64,000 nt of DNA from Aldrovandia affinis (Eukaryota > Chordata > Actinopteri > Notacanthiformes > Halosauridae), in the NCBI GenBank assembly GCA_029706075.1, contig JAINUG010000052.1, positions 1,825,498 to 1,889,497 on the forward strand, in the 5' to 3' direction. Each line of letters opens with the position of its first letter. Within the stretch, counting starts at the first letter, position 1. The notes beneath the pieces are model-generated. The model saw nothing but the letters and a program-made list of their open reading frames with translations, was not told the DNA's origin and did no database searches. Shown piece by piece: positions 1-12,317 of this stretch. A program made the translations under genes and the position numbers.

Positions 1-663
1 CATGATTTGGGCCCCATATGGGAGTTAATCTCTGCGCATGCTATTTGTGAGTGCACTAATATACAGTATAGTACATAATAATAATCAATGTGTACATACT
101 CTTTTGAGGACACATGTCATATAGGTGTTATATGTTAAATGTTACCATACCACATACTGTACTTTACTAGAGTATATTCTAGGGAGGTATTTAGCTAGTG
201 TTTTTTAAGCACAATGTGATCTCCAATGCACTGTTAGTTATTAAATACAGAATGCAAGTTAATGTCACAGTATTGAGCGAGACTAAGATTATGATTGTAT
301 CTGACCAGAACATAAATGGTTAATAGATAAGACCCATGTAAGTTTGCTGCAGAAAAAAACTGTTCACACAGGAAACGGAATTGCACAACCGTTACGGTAA
401 CATATTTATTTTTCCCACAGCCTTGAGGATCACATACGGTCCTATATGGCGATATCGGTTCAGAATTATTACTTCCCTCATATCGTTAATTGTGACTTAA
501 AATCCCATTTAAAAAAAATCTGAAACACAATCTTTTGAATGATTTACAGGCACACCATCGTCTTGAGAACAACATGGGGCCCGTGCGCTAATGGTACGGT
601 CACGGGCTAATGTATCATTGATTGAAAAACTTTCCCTGTGCCACGAAAACAGTTGGCGGGGGG
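1..663. other. klf12 upstream intron, no gene seen
   Basis: AT-rich non-coding sequence. Both strands are full of stops and no repeat family is recognised here. It is assigned to the klf12 intron only because the first klf12 exon in the window lies downstream on the + strand. Confidence 0.5.
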
Positions 664-1007
664 CAGGGCCGGATCTTGACATTCCATATTGTGCCCCCCT
701 ACCCCCCTCCAGCATGGCATTCTGGGAGATGGAGTTCTTCAATTTAACGTTAGATTGGAGATATGATTTCATTTGCATTTATTTACTACTACTAATAATA
801 ATAAGGATCCTGTGTGATGAATGTATATTTATTAGGCGTGGAAATGTAATATGAATTATGTACAAAAATTTAAAAAAATAAATAAAAAATAATAATAAAT
901 AATAAAAATATATACATATTAATATTTTCCTCATATTCCATAGTTCCTCATGCGACGTTTGGGCCCTAGGACCAGGCCTTGTCGGCCTATGCGGAGATCC
1001 GGCCCTG
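664..1007 (+). mobile_element. hAT-type MITE, family A copy 1
   Basis: A 344-bp non-autonomous element. The left end reads CAGGGCCGGATCTT and the right end is its inverted complement GAGATCCGGCCCTG. Flanking octamers GCGGGGGG and GCCAGGGG agree at 6 of 8 positions. CAG-initial inverted termini with 8-bp target duplications are the hallmark of hAT transposons. The interior shares long blocks with copies at 6155, 45039 and 52481: a block around a GGCATGGCATTCTGGGAGAT motif, an ATC-rich centre and a GGGCCCTAGG subterminal palindrome. There is no coding capacity. The hAT assignment is inferred from termini and duplication length. Confidence 0.8.
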
Positions 1008-1098
1008 GCCAGGGGGTGGGGGGAACCTAATGACTGTAGGTCATCATTCACCATCCCCCATTTGTTTAGTCACTCCCTCTATAAAACTATCTGACGGA

Positions 1099-1475
1099 GG
1101 CCTCCCTGGTGGTGTAACGGTAAGAACATTCGATGTTGCCCACTGCGACCGGGGTTCAATTCCACCAGGTCGCGCCAGTTTCGGCTCTGGCCGGCAGTGT
1201 CACTAGGGGGCGGCAATTGGCTGTCCACCCCAGGGTGGGGTGAGGGAAGTCGATACAATCTCGCTGCGTATAGGAGTGGCCCTGTGTGCATACCGGAGTC
1301 ACAGTGACGGCTTGGTGGGTTCCGGTCCGGAGGAGGCGGTGCTTCACCCATGTCACTGCCGGTATCAGGACTACGGCAGCAAACTCTCAAATACGAAGGA
1401 GGGGGATAATTGACATGAAAAAGAGAGGGTATAATTGGGTACTAAATTGGGAGAAAAAAATGGGGGAAAAGGCAG
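1099..1475 (+). mobile_element. tRNA-derived SINE, family D (full length)
   Basis: The head has pol III promoter boxes: box A near GGTGTAACGGTAAGAAC and box B GGGGTTCAATTCC. Next comes a GC-rich body with a GGGGGCGGCAATTGGCTGTCC motif and then a tail reading GGTATAATTGGGTACTAAAT followed by an A-rich run. The body and tail are shared with family C SINEs (for example at 13141), but the tRNA head differs. Related copies lie at 32076, 52883 (minus) and 62775. Confidence 0.78.
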
Positions 1476-4170
1476 AAAGAGAAAATAGAAAAAAAAAAAG
1501 AAAGATGGAGGGGCTGGTTGTTATTGAGTTCTTCCCGGGTCCTGTGCATGTGGAGGTTTGTTCATGACCTGCCCCCTCGCTGTGCTTGACCCCCTGACCT
1601 CGCAAAATCCACCCCAGGGCTTGTTTACCACAGCTGTGCATACTGTAGGTGGAGTGAGAACAACAAACACTGATGCAGGCCGAGAAAAAAAAAAAGAAGG
1701 GAAACTGGGATTGTGACTGGGGGTGCACAGTCCAGAAAGGGCGATTACACTTTCATTGTTCAGTGTGCCTAGCCCCCAAAACAGAATCTGTACGAGGGGA
1801 GAAAAAAACTAAAGTATTATTCTGTCCGAGAGTGAAATATCCCTGCTTCATTACAGAATTGGCATTGTTCTGTGTTTGGCATTGGACCCAGCGTTAGCAA
1901 CGGTTCTAGCTGTGTTGTAGCAGCGTAGCACTGTAACTGGATTTAGCACTGTGGGGTTAAAATACACGCATGAGGTCTTTCACCACGTACATGCATGCAT
2001 GCGCTGTGGAGCAATTTTGCACGTTCGTATTAAAGATTGTTTTTACATTTTTACAGGAAACCCCCCCCCAGATAAAACACAGCTATACCGGCTTGCTACT
2101 TAATGAGCCTTAGGTCACGAGCACCAAACGAGTGCAGTTCAAACCAACCCAATTATCCCAAGGTCAGACAAGGCTCCGTTACGTGACCTGCAGGACCGAG
2201 GGCCACATCCGAGCGGTGTTCCGAGCGGCACTCAGGATCCGGCACGCCGGCTGGTTTTCCAGGGGCCGACCCGGGCCGCAGTCTTGCTCCTCCGCGGTCC
2301 TGCTCCACATCAGCGTGAACTTTGTCTCCAGTTTTAGGTCAACCTTTAGGGGGGGGGGGGGATTATGCAAACAACATGTGGAATCAATTTTTGGGCCCGA
2401 GCAGCATACCGCCTGCATGGCTCTGCTCTAACAGACAGCGGAGCCGTGTTAATGCATGTTCGAGTTACGGCCCATAACTTTTTCTCAATTAGCAGTCACG
2501 GCCACAGTTTTCCAGCCCTTATAGTGGTATGAGAAGGAGAATAACAATACTCTACACGAAGCCGTGGGTGCGCGCCGAGCAGGAAGGTAAACACAGCTGC
2601 TTAACTTATTAGCTGAGGCCGTGTGCTGGAAGGCTTTACACTCTGTGCTGTGCAGCGGTGAGGAAAACTGAGCGCGTAGCAGCTAGAGAAGTTTTGCTGT
2701 GTGGCATGTCTGGTTGAAAAGCATTTTGTTTGTGCCCAGCATTTTCTCAATACTCTAGTCTGCTTGGAGCGGTCACGTAGTGTTGTTGTCACCTTTGCTC
2801 TGACACACAACATGCTAATTAAAGTGTTCTGGTGTATGTGTGTGTGTGTGTGTGTGATTTTGTTTGCGGTGGGTTTAGATTTGTGTGTGAGTGTGTTGGT
2901 GGATCTGGGTTTGTGTGTTTGTACTGTGCGTGTGTGTGTGTAAGGTGGTAGGAGCGGCCTGGGGGAGGTAAGGCTTTAAGAGCCCCACCATTACAGCTGA
3001 AGGATGCAGGCCGTCTCAGGAGACAGGACTCACTTTAATACGCTGCTGGTGGGGCACTCCAAACCTGACCCCTGCCATATCCCACACCACCACTGTGGGT
3101 TACATTAAACCTTTATCGCTTCATTTATAAATCATTTACAAACATTTGTAATTTGTAAAATATTTAGAGTACGGTGGCTTGAGGAACTGCCAAATAGTGT
3201 CCACTTAATTAATGATTAATGACAGCATTAATAAAAAGAGCATTTGGGCACTAATCGGCAGCTCCTAAAACTATACAGTAACTCTCTAGTCCTATAAATG
3301 TCCTCAAATGTAGGCCTATATTTTTCATACACTGCACAAAGGAATATACATTTATAACATTTAGTCATAACATTTATAATCTGAGTTGCTGATGTGTATT
3401 AATTGTTCATTAACACACGTGCCCTTTAATATGAATGATTACCAATTTGAGTCATTTGCTGTCAATGTCATTTATTTCATTACTGTCCAAATGCACTCGC
3501 GTCAAACCTAATAGTTTTCTATGCGATAAAAAAACGGTTCACGTTGACGAATAACAGTGACAGCGAGCGTATTAACCTTTCAATTACTGCAGTGGCTGTC
3601 ACCATCACAATGAAAATGTCAACGCACCCGTGTTATTGAAACAAAGCAAATTGCCCGTGTTATTTTAATTTAGACAGAAATGTTGTTATTGTTATTCATA
3701 ATTACAGTTGACCTGCAGCCTGTTGAGTCGAGGATGGACCCCATTTTTTTTGGTTCCGTTATTGTTATCCCACCTTCAGCTGAAACACAATTTCACCATC
3801 AAATTGCTTTTCTCTCTCTACGGAACATTGCTTTTGCCTACATCCTCGGCCCCCCCATTATCATAGGAAGTGCCCAATCTTAGCTGAGAACAAACAAACA
3901 TTTGCATGTTTGGTAATAACTTACTTTGTGATTCACACCAACGCAAACGAGCGGCTAATGCCAATGTAGTGTAATCATCCGTTCAGTGGCTAAGGTCACT
4001 GTTTAGTGAGCGTCGGATCAGAACGTAATTCATCTGTGCCCTCCTCTGTGTGAGGTTAAGCGGTGGAATAGCACTACATCAGATCTGTCGCCTTGAACCT
4101 GGGTTAACTTGAAGCCATGACGCGTCGTAATAATGCAGCTCAGTAGCTCCTCTAATATAATAATATAATA
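1476..4170. other. Intronic sequence without recognised gene
   Basis: Contains A-runs after the SINE, a 12-base G run near 2350 and a GT microsatellite at 2834-2941. The stretch near 2130-2430 is GC-richer than its surroundings but has no convincing coding signal. Short open frames are not conserved-looking. Confidence 0.5.
2834..2941. repeat. GT-rich microsatellite
   Basis: An uninterrupted (GT)n core of about 22 bases followed by imperfect GT-rich sequence. The short frames across it (Cys/Val-rich) are simple-repeat artefacts. Confidence 0.85.
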
Positions 4171-4318
4171 TATGCCATTTAGCAGACGCTTTTATCCGAA
4201 GTGACTTACAGTAGTGAATGTATAAATTTTTCAGTATATGTGGCCCCAATGGGAGTCAAACCCACAACCGAAGCGTTGTCAGCGCCGTGCTCTACCCACT
4301 GAGCCACACAGAACCACC
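4171..4318 (-). mobile_element. tRNA-SINE with L2-type tail, family B
   Basis: On the minus strand the head reads TGGCTCAGTGGGTAGAGC (box A) and GGTTGTGGGTTTGACTCCC (box B). It is followed by ACTGAAAAAT and then the LINE-like tail GGATAAAAGCGTCTGCTAAA. This tail resembles the 3' end of L2-clade LINEs, which is how such SINEs are mobilised. Other copies: 14667, 16576, 16714, 31723, 33906 and 61457. Confidence 0.85.
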
Positions 4319-6146
4319 AGAGAACTATGTCTCAGGTGCAGATGAACATACAGTGGTTGATGGCAGATGGATCTGAACATTGAGCAATGAAGGAAAATGC
4401 ATTCAGCGTGCTGTGAATGGGGAAAAGCCAGTATTATCTGAGGCACTATGTTTGCTAAGCGGTTGCCCCAGGGTGGCTAGTAAAAAGCATCTTGCGTTCC
4501 AAAAGCCATGACTGTAATTCAAACGTTTAAGTTTCACCATAACTGTTGAGGTATATTGCCTTTTTTTGGTGCACAGCAGGAGTGTCCCGGCCAGGATTCG
4601 AACCCGAAATCCTAAACGCAGTGTCCAGAGTTATGCGCACGTTTTGGCTTTCGTGAATCGCCTGCACCCATCAGTGAAACTCTTTTTGTTGAGTTTTTGT
4701 TTTCATTAGCCAGCCTCTGCTTTTAATTGCATGACAATAACATGGGTTTTGTGGACATCGACATGTCCAGTTATATATTATATATAGAGTTTTTTAGAGT
4801 TTTTTGTTTTTTGTCTTACGTTAAACAAACACGGGTTTATTGTTAAGCCGGAGACAGCTGAGATTACAAAACCCGCGCACTAAGAATTTGCAAGGGTTGA
4901 TGGGTAAGCAGGCTGATTCCCCCTCGGGCTGGGAGTTTCTAAATGGCATTTGGAAATATATTAAATTACATCAGTAATTTATGTATTTTTATGAACGATC
5001 ATATTCAGAGGGCTAACAGTGTACTGTCCTATTGTATACCATCTCCATCAACAAAATGTAGACGCACTTCATGGACTGCATAGTGTTTTTAGTAGAATCA
5101 ACAAAATGTTTACTTACAGCTGTGGGAGGACAGATTGATATTGTGTATGGTACTGCTTTTCCTTAGCTATGACAGATTTCAGTTTAGTAATTAATAGTGT
5201 TTTTAAACGAGTGACTCAGCTCAGTGGCAGCTCAGTGACGTTGCACAATACCCTTATGTTGTGCAACAGCTTTTACGCAAGACCACTGGACATGGAGGGG
5301 TCATTTACAAAGCCCGAACAGCAGTGAAGCACTGGCAAAAAACTTCTGTGCATCGATTCAAACATCATGGCGTACGCCATTTCATTTACCGCTACTCTAA
5401 AATCCACTTGTGCACACACCATGACCACAAGAGTGACCACTAATATTATAATAGTACAATGTTCCGTTTAATTGTTAATATATTCAAGAAATTTGCATGG
5501 ATGTTTTGTAATATGCTTTATAAAAGGATACGTGTTGTTTAGATGTCTTTGCTTTAGTGCTTTCTGGGCTTCTGTAGTTGTAGTTGTGTGTGCATGTGTG
5601 CGTGCGTGCGTAGGTGTGCATGTGTATGTGTGTATGCTTGTGTGCATGTGTGTGTGTGTGTGTATGTGTGTGTCTGTGTGTTTGCGTGCGTGCGTGTGTG
5701 TGCGTGCATGAGTGTGTGTGTGTGTGTGTGTGTGGGTGGACCTGTGCTTTTGTATTCGATAGCACTGTACACTCGTGTACACGACACAGGTGACATTCAT
5801 GACCTGATGAGGAAAGTGTATTCTCACACAAGCGCTGCAACCACTCCAGTCTTCACTGTATTCAACATGGAACACACCAATGTTCCACACAACAACCACT
5901 TATAATCAAATATGAGTTGATTTGAATAAAAGTAATACTTTGAAGACTAACTTGGAATTGTTTTTTTCAGTTCTGTCTGTAATTGCTGGTGCAATATCCA
6001 TTTTTTCCCCCAAGAAGAAATTACATATGTTCAAGAATATATATTTTCACCAATAGAAGTGCTGGATTAAATGTTGGACTGATAGCAATTTGTGTTCTCC
6101 CTACAAAAATATATCGCTTAGAACTAAGAACGGCTGTAGAGGTTTC
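4319..6146. other. Intronic sequence; tRNA-like fragment and GT repeat
   Basis: No gene is seen. At 4587-4640 on the minus strand there is a box-B-like GGGTTCGAATCCTGGCC segment, probably the relic of a tRNA-derived SINE head; it lacks a complete tRNA fold. A long GT/CA array lies at 5583-5736. Confidence 0.45.
5583..5736. repeat. GT/CA microsatellite, interrupted
   Basis: About 150 bp of (GT)n with GC and AT interruptions. Several overlapping open frames on both strands (Cys/Val or His/Thr repeats) arise from it and are not genes. Confidence 0.9.
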
Positions 6147-6753
6147 AGTATTGTCAGGGCCGGATCTTGACGTTCATGGGCCCTAGGTCCTGTCTGCATG
6201 TTGGGCCCCCCAATCCCCCCTCCGGCATGGCATTCTGGGAGATGGAGTTCTTAGATTTAATGTTAGATTGGAGATATGATTTAATTTGCGTTATTTATTT
6301 TTTATGACTACTACTACTACTAATAATAAGGATCCTGTGTGATGAACATATATTTATTAGGCGTGTAATGGAATGGCACTGTAATGGAAAAGCAAAGTTT
6401 CTCGACTTTTAATTCCGTGGCGTTCACCATTACACTGGTGTCAGAAGCGGAACGAATTCCCACCGAAATAAGACGAATGGAAGAACCTGCCCGACAGTTG
6501 CCACTTTCCTGTCTGGCAGTTATCGACCCGGTAGCGCCCGTGGCGGGCAGACCTAGTTTGGGTGGCTGAACGGTCACTTCCCCTGACCAGCTCGGTGGAG
6601 CTCCTCAAGGCCACCACAGGTGGTGGGAGCACACTCCACCGGGGCTCAAAGTAAGCTGCTATGACGGGAAAGGCGACTGGGAGGCGCACACGACCCAGTT
6701 TTGCTTTATAACGGAAGCAGCGGAGTGGAGCGAAGTGGAGAAAGGCGTAAAGG

Positions 6754-7330
6754 GTGGCGGCGGCCCTGGAGGGAGACGCTCTCAAAGCACTCTTGGGCCT
6801 GTGTCCCGACACCATGCCCACCTACCGGCTCCTCTGCACAGTACTGAAAAGGCGCTTTGGTGAAGTGACGTCACTTCTCACACTCAAGGAAGAGCTGCAC
6901 CGGAGAGAGAGACAAAGCGGAGAAAGCATTGGACTCCTTGCTGCCGATGTCCAGCACCTGGCCCAGCGATCCTACCCACAACACCCAGAAGAAGTCTGTG
7001 ACAGCCTGGCTCTCAATGCCTTCCTGAGGGGATTACGTCCGGCGAGTCTCCGGCAACAAGTCCGGATCACCTGCCCCACCAACTTGAACAAGGCCTTGGC
7101 TAAGGCAGAGGAATTGGAGGCAATCCTAGACAAGGAAACACCTGCACACCGGGCAGTCCATGCAGCCAGTGGAGAGGCAGAGAGCAGTGACAAAACAGCG
7201 CCAGCCAGGGCAGCAGCACACTGCAAGGCCACTTCGCCAGGGACTGCCGAAATAAAATGCAGCGAGAAGCGGCCCGGCAGCCGTCGGAAAACGAAAGCAG
7301 GCTGGTCTAAGCAGGGCATCTCCAGCCTGT
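6754..7330 (+). pseudogene. Gypsy gag remnant (element 1)
   Basis: The frame encodes a gag-like helical region with PTYRLLCTVLKRRFGE, then RRERQSGESIGLLAADVQHL, SYPQHPEEVCDSLALNAFL and GLRPASLRQQV. This pattern (RR..GES...L...V..LA...YP) is typical of retrotransposon gag (capsid) proteins. The start and the nucleocapsid end are unclear. No CCHC knuckle is readable and the frame runs out of phase into the protease region. It would have formed the particle shell of the element and is non-functional here. Confidence 0.75.
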
Positions 7331-7357
7331 TCATCACCAAGCTCCGCAGAATCGAGA

Positions 7358-9260
7358 GTGGGCCGCCTGGGAAGCAGTGGTCTTGGCATTTTCGTGCTAT
7401 GCTACATCGAGGGGGAGCAGGTCCATGCACTGGTCGACATCGACTCCACCATCACCCTGATCCAACAGGACCTGCTGCCCCGGGTCTCGCATGAATACCA
7501 GGCTAGAGACGGTATCAGGGCAAACAGCGGATATGCTGGGCTGTAAAAAGCAGTTTTTACAGCTGGGCAAGAAAACCGTCTCGCATAACTTTTTCTGGGC
7601 CCACATCTCCGACCCCTGCATCCTGGGTCTCGACGCTCTCGAGGCTGCGGGAGCCGTCATCAACACAGCCGCACATCGGATCCTGGTGAACAGGCGACCA
7701 CTACGACAGCCAGTGAAAACACACAGCCAGCAAAATGTCAAAGCAAAGTGCTCCCACAGCCAATCACACCAATGGCGAAAGACGAAGCTACGCGCTCTCC
7801 TGGCTGAGTTCCGGTATTTGTTCGCAGCTAGACACAAGGACTGTACCCGCACAACCATTCTCCAGCATCACATCGAAACCGGCTCAGCAGACCCTATACG
7901 ACAGTGAGCAAGATGACTGCCCCTGGCTAAATGAGAGGAAGCGGAGGCCAAGATTGGTGAGATGGCAGCAGCAGGCATCATCCAGCCCTCTGACAACCCC
8001 TGGGTCTCCCCTGCCATGCTGGTTCATAAGAAAGACGAGTCCCTGCGGTTTTGCATCGACTACCGTCACCTGAATGACCACGAGAAAAGACTCATATCCA
8101 TTCGGGTTATGCAACAGTCCAGCCACGTTTGAATGACTGATGGAGAAGATACTGCAGCTGGTTCCAGCAGCAGCATGTGTGGTGTATTTAGACGACATTC
8201 TGGTCCACGCACCCACCTACACTGCTACGCTAAACAACCTGCTCACAGTGTTTGAACAGATCGCCAAAGCTAACTCACGCCTGAACCCGGCTAAGCCTTG
8301 CAGCCTCTTCCGCCGGCAGACCAGCTTCCTGGAGCACGTCGTGAGTGAGAGGGGAGTCTCCACCGACCCAGCTAAAGTGGAGGCACTGGATAAGTGGCCA
8401 TCTCCAACATCAACAGGGGAGGTGCGTAGCTTCCTGGGCCTAGCCTCATACTACAGGAGGTTTATCACAGCTCCACCAGCTGACTGAAATGGGACAGAGG
8501 TTTAAGTCATCTCCAGCGAGCCAAGACGCCTTCCACCGCCTATGCAAGGCCCTCACCACAGCTCCAGTTTTAGCCATCCCTGACCCATCTAAGCCCTTCA
8601 TTCTGGACACTGACGCCAGTAGCCTGACGCTGAAGCCTGCTGTCACTGTGAGCTGGCGGAGGAAAAAGACACAAGGAGAGGCCAAAGCCGTGCTGCTGCT
8701 GCCGTGCTTGACATCACCACCCCGACGGCGATAGGTGACCTAACGCCATCTCAAGTCCTCGCAGCCCAGGAGGGAGACGAAAAGGTCGGCCCAGTGCTCC
8801 AATGGCTAAGAACAGGGACGAGGCCTAGCCACGTGGCCGGAGGCATATGCCATACCATCACAAGAAGCCTCAGTAGTAGCAGACCGTCTCCTGGAGGGGA
8901 TGTTCTGCCGTTTCGGCATGCCAGCGGAACTGCACAGCGACCAGGAGAGGAACTTCAACTCTAGTCCTGCTGTCTTACAGGTCGGCGGAGTAGGCGTCCA
9001 TCATGCTGGGACGGGAGCTGCGCACACCTGTCAGCCTGATATTCGGCTGTCCGTCGGACTCGGAACTGCCCCGCCAGCCTGGGCTCGAGTACGCCTACCA
9101 GCTGCAGGATTGCCTTGACCACGTACACCACTTAGCCCGCGATCATCAGCATGGGCTAGAGCGACAACAGAAAAGGAACTACAATGCACGCTGCACGGCC
9201 CGTGAGTTTCAAGCAGGCAAGCAGGTCGCCAAAGCTAGACAGTGACTGGGAAGGCCCCTG
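7358..9260 (+). pseudogene. Gypsy protease-RT-RNase H-integrase remnant (element 1)
   Basis: Protease: ALVDIDSTITLI near 7430, where the catalytic D-T/S-G triad reads D-I-D. It is followed by CILGLDALEAAGAVIN. Reverse transcriptase: a FCIDYRHLND block near 8050 runs almost directly into the FGLCNSPATFE block, so the central RT fold including the first catalytic Asp is deleted. The [11 protein letters not shown] active-site block is kept near 8185, followed by [12 protein letters not shown]. RNase H: PFILDTDASS near 8600, truncated. Integrase: only the FGMPAELHSDQERNF block near 8920 and a C-terminal part to about 9260. Several frameshifts and deletions make it non-functional. Confidence 0.82.
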
Positions 9261-9337
9261 TTTCGTCCTGGAACGACTGTCAGAAGTAGTCTACAAACTC
9301 TGACTTCACCAACGGCGACGAATTGTGGTGCAATGTA

Positions 9338-9926
9338 AGCATTTAGCAGACGCTCTTATCCAGAGTGACTTACAAGATGTGCATTGATACATGATATGAT
9401 CAATCATTGTTCGTGCAAGAGATCAGTGCAGCAAACAACATCATTGTTGGCAGCTGCCTACCATACCTGTAACACCGGGAAGGAAAAGGTTAGTAAAATT
9501 ATTATTATTATTATTATTATTAATTTTTTTTAGAGGAAGTTTTAAACAAGTATACATATACAAAAAGCAGTATTAGACATGTAGGCGATGGTGATGACAA
9601 TTGGCTAGATGTACAGAATTCAGTGGTAGTGGAGTCTGAAAAGGTGGGTTTTGAGGCTCTTGTGGAAGATGGCAAGTGATTCCGCAGTCCTGACCGAGTG
9701 CGGAAGACCGTTCCACCACCGAGGGGTCAGGACACAGAAGAGGCGAGACCAGGAGGGGTCTGGTTGTGGTGTAGGGTGTGATGAGTGTCTGGAGGTAAGG
9801 GGGAGCAGTTCCTCTAGCCGCTTGATAAGCCAGCACCAGTGATTTGAATTTGATGCATGCTGCGATGGGGAGCCAGTGCAGAGAGGAGAGTAGAGGGGTG
9901 ACGTGCATGAACCAGATGTGTTCAAT
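9338..9926 (-). mobile_element. 5'-truncated L2-type LINE with RT C-terminus
   Basis: Reading the minus strand, the frame encodes SLHWLPIAACIKFKSLVLAY and then GTAPPYLQTLI, the familiar C-terminal end of non-LTR retrotransposon reverse transcriptases. The element ends in the L2-clade 3' stem-loop TGGATAAGAGCGTCTGCTAA at 9338. It is flanked by CAATGTA at 9331-9337 and 9927-9933, a plausible 7-bp target duplication. It separates the Gypsy integrase end from the Gypsy 3' LTR, so it is younger than that element. An (ATT)n run lies at 9497-9523. Confidence 0.82.
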
Positions 9927-10382
9927 CAATGTATCTTGTTTATTTATAGCATCAAATGTGGCTAAACTAGGTAGCCGCAGGCTACAAAGCTACCGTATGT
10001 CCCAGGGGTCCTTGTGGCCGGCGATAAATGTTTAGCTAGCTATATTCACCTATGTTCAAATGTGGAAATCGCTATTATTGTTTGAGTGAAAGCCCCTTTT
10101 CCCTTCGTATCAATGATGTTTGTATGAGCGTATGTCACATTGTCCACTGTCATTCAGTGTGTATGTGTTTAGAATGACTCCCATATGAAAGACAATTGTT
10201 GTGTGTCTCGTGCTTTATTTTAATAAAGAAGGAGCACTACAATGGAAAAGCAAAGTCTCTCGACCGTTGATTCCGTGGCGTTCACCGCTACAATATATAC
10301 AAATTATATCAATACAATATCAATATTTTCCCCATAATTCCGGGCCCCATGCAACATTTGGGCCGTAGGCTCTGAGTATTGT

Positions 10383-12317
10383 GCATTACCAGGCATGATA
10401 CTGTGTGGACGAGGGGTGTCTTTCATCACTGAAACCGTAGGCTATGGGAGAAAGTCAACAAACGGGGGTGTGAACGGCGCAACACGGAGGCCAAGTTCCT
10501 CATTCATTTTCACACGTTTGCGCATTACCGACGGAGTCCCGTCCAACACTGCCTCTCCCGCGGAAACCGGGCAGCGAGTGATGATCAATCTTAGCCTTCG
10601 GGTTGGATCAGCCCGGGCCTCGGTGCAATTGAGGTTTTTGTGTCAGGTCTATTTTAAAGCACTGTTACTGATACCGTAGCAGTTACAGGGGGTTGGTGTG
10701 GAGGGCGGGGAGGGGTGTTTAATGGATATACCATTACATGGGTAAAGTCACCGCCGATGAAGACGATTCCGTTCAATATATCGCGTGTGCGGGCGTGTGT
10801 TGTTGTGCATGTGCTTGTTTGTGAGCGCCATAACAAATGCTGGAATTTAAGAATGTTTATCGCTATGCATTTGGGCACCAGTGGGCAATTCAACCATAGG
10901 GGCGGGGCGGGGGGGCTCCGCTACGAAAACCCCCAAAATACCAGATGCAATCGGATGAGCGGTTGTTATGTTTACCTTTTGTCAGGAAATGAGTTTGCGA
11001 GTACGGGTCGGTCTGTAGAGATGAGAACAGCAGTGGGGTTCTGCTGCAGGGAGGCAGAGGAGAGAGCACGAGTGCAGTTGGGGGTCACGCTGCCGCCGCG
11101 CGCATTATATTTAGTTTTGCGAGCGATGGGCCAGGAAGCCAGACTTGTTTGTGAGAAGCGGGTAAAACTACAGACACAAGAGCCACGGTAGGAAGATTTT
11201 CCGCCCCTGCTTTCGTTCTGAATGTTCCCCAGTTTCTCCCTTTATGAAAGAGGCACGCTTGGCACAGATAGAGAGGCACACAGATTAACGGGTTTGGTCA
11301 ATATGTTTTTTTTGTTCAACATGGAGAGAGTAGTGACGTTGAAATCTATTCGCAATGACATTTTAGTTACAGTATGATATTAGTGTTCAGTGTTTACTCA
11401 GCCGTAGATATAATTCTGTCATCCGATCAGTATTCAGGATAGTCACTCTTCTGTGAAACAGTAGTACAGTTTGGCTTTCGTTCAGTATTCAGTCAGCATG
11501 GCATATTCAATATGCCGTCAGTATTCGGAATCCAGTCCTGCACATTATTTGTATACATTCTGTATTCTACACAGCCTTAGTCTTTAGTTGCCCTGCTTCA
11601 GTTGTTTCAGTTGTGTGATGTAACCTGACTGGGCGAACAGGTTTCGAATTTAAAGTATAAAGACTTTACCACCACATACAACCACATACAGCATTTTAAA
11701 ATATATATTATTTTTTTTACACCAAACCCGAGATAATCACTTTAATTCAAAACTTGACATTATTTCATAGGTAGTAGGGGTTTGTAGTTACATTACTTCT
11801 TGTATCTGTTCAGACAAAAAATAATCTCTGTCTTTATCTGTATTTGCATGTAAAACCGGAAATGGGTTTGGTTTTGTCAAACAATAGGAAATGCCAGGTT
11901 TCTGATAGAATTTTCACTGACATTGCAATTGTTGCACCTTCAAAGCATCAGACTCGCGATTTAATGCTGAGAAGTCATTATCCTTGAAGTATAATAACAT
12001 CACTGAGTAAAAAAATCTGAATTATTTGAATTATTATAGAGAATAGGCTACAGTTTTAACTGGGTTTCTGGGTGCGTGGCCAAATGTAAATACTTGACAT
12101 ATAATCCAAGAGATCTGAAAAAATATCTTCTGAATGTCATTGATCAACTTCTTGGAGAAAAAATATCTATTAGAATGCATTATCTGTGCATTTCTTAATA
12201 AGGTATTCGGGTTCGGATACCCAATTGGTGGACAGCTGATTAGTATTTTTATGTGTCTCTTGCTTAACTCACAAATCAATTATTGATTAATTGGAATACA
12301 CAATATATTTTTGTTTC
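10383..12317. other. Intronic sequence without recognised gene
   Basis: Includes a GC-richer patch (10480-10640) and a purine-rich stretch (11020-11200) in AT-rich surroundings. Open frames here are short and composition-driven. A possible donor-like GTAGGAAG follows 11188, but nothing else supports an exon. Confidence 0.4.

Larger units (their letters stand above)
6374..10292 (+). mobile_element. Degenerate Ty3/Gypsy retrotransposon (gag-PR-RT-RH-IN order)
   Basis: The 5' LTR is reduced to its last 61 bp (6374-6434). It is followed at once by the primer-binding site TGGTGTCAGAAGCGG. A 3' LTR of about 360 bp (9932-10292) has a polyadenylation signal AATAAA near 10222, and its last 60 bp match the 5' remnant. 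Domains run gag, protease, reverse transcriptase, RNase H, integrase, the usual Ty3/Gypsy order. It lies inside a hAT MITE and has itself been entered by an L2 fragment (9338-9926). No LTR-flanking duplication is visible, consistent with loss of most of the 5' LTR. Confidence 0.85.
6155..10374 (+). mobile_element. hAT-type MITE family A copy 2, split by a Gypsy element
   Basis: The left MITE half (6155 to about 6373) begins CAGGGCCGGATCTTGACG. The right half (about 10293-10374) ends GGGCCGTAGGCTCTG. The flanking octamers are identical, AGTATTGT at 6147-6154 and 10375-10382: a perfect 8-bp target-site duplication across 4.2 kb. The split falls in the ATC-rich centre, where a Gypsy retrotransposon has inserted. 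The perfect duplication confirms both MITE boundaries and its hAT-type integration. Confidence 0.9.

Noticed and set aside
1099-1170. Functional tRNA gene
   Set aside because: Box A and box B are present, but the sequence continues into a SINE body and tail shared by many copies, and a complete cloverleaf is not evident.
5468-5905. His/Thr- and Cys/Val-rich open frames on both strands
   Set aside because: They are translations of a GT/CA microsatellite.
6374-10292. Endogenous retrovirus with envelope
   Set aside because: No envelope-like frame follows the integrase. The element has only gag and pol domains of a Ty3/Gypsy retrotransposon.
11020-11200. Alternative first exon or promoter
   Set aside because: Only a GC-rich, purine-rich patch and one donor-like GTAGGAAG. 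No further support in the sequence.
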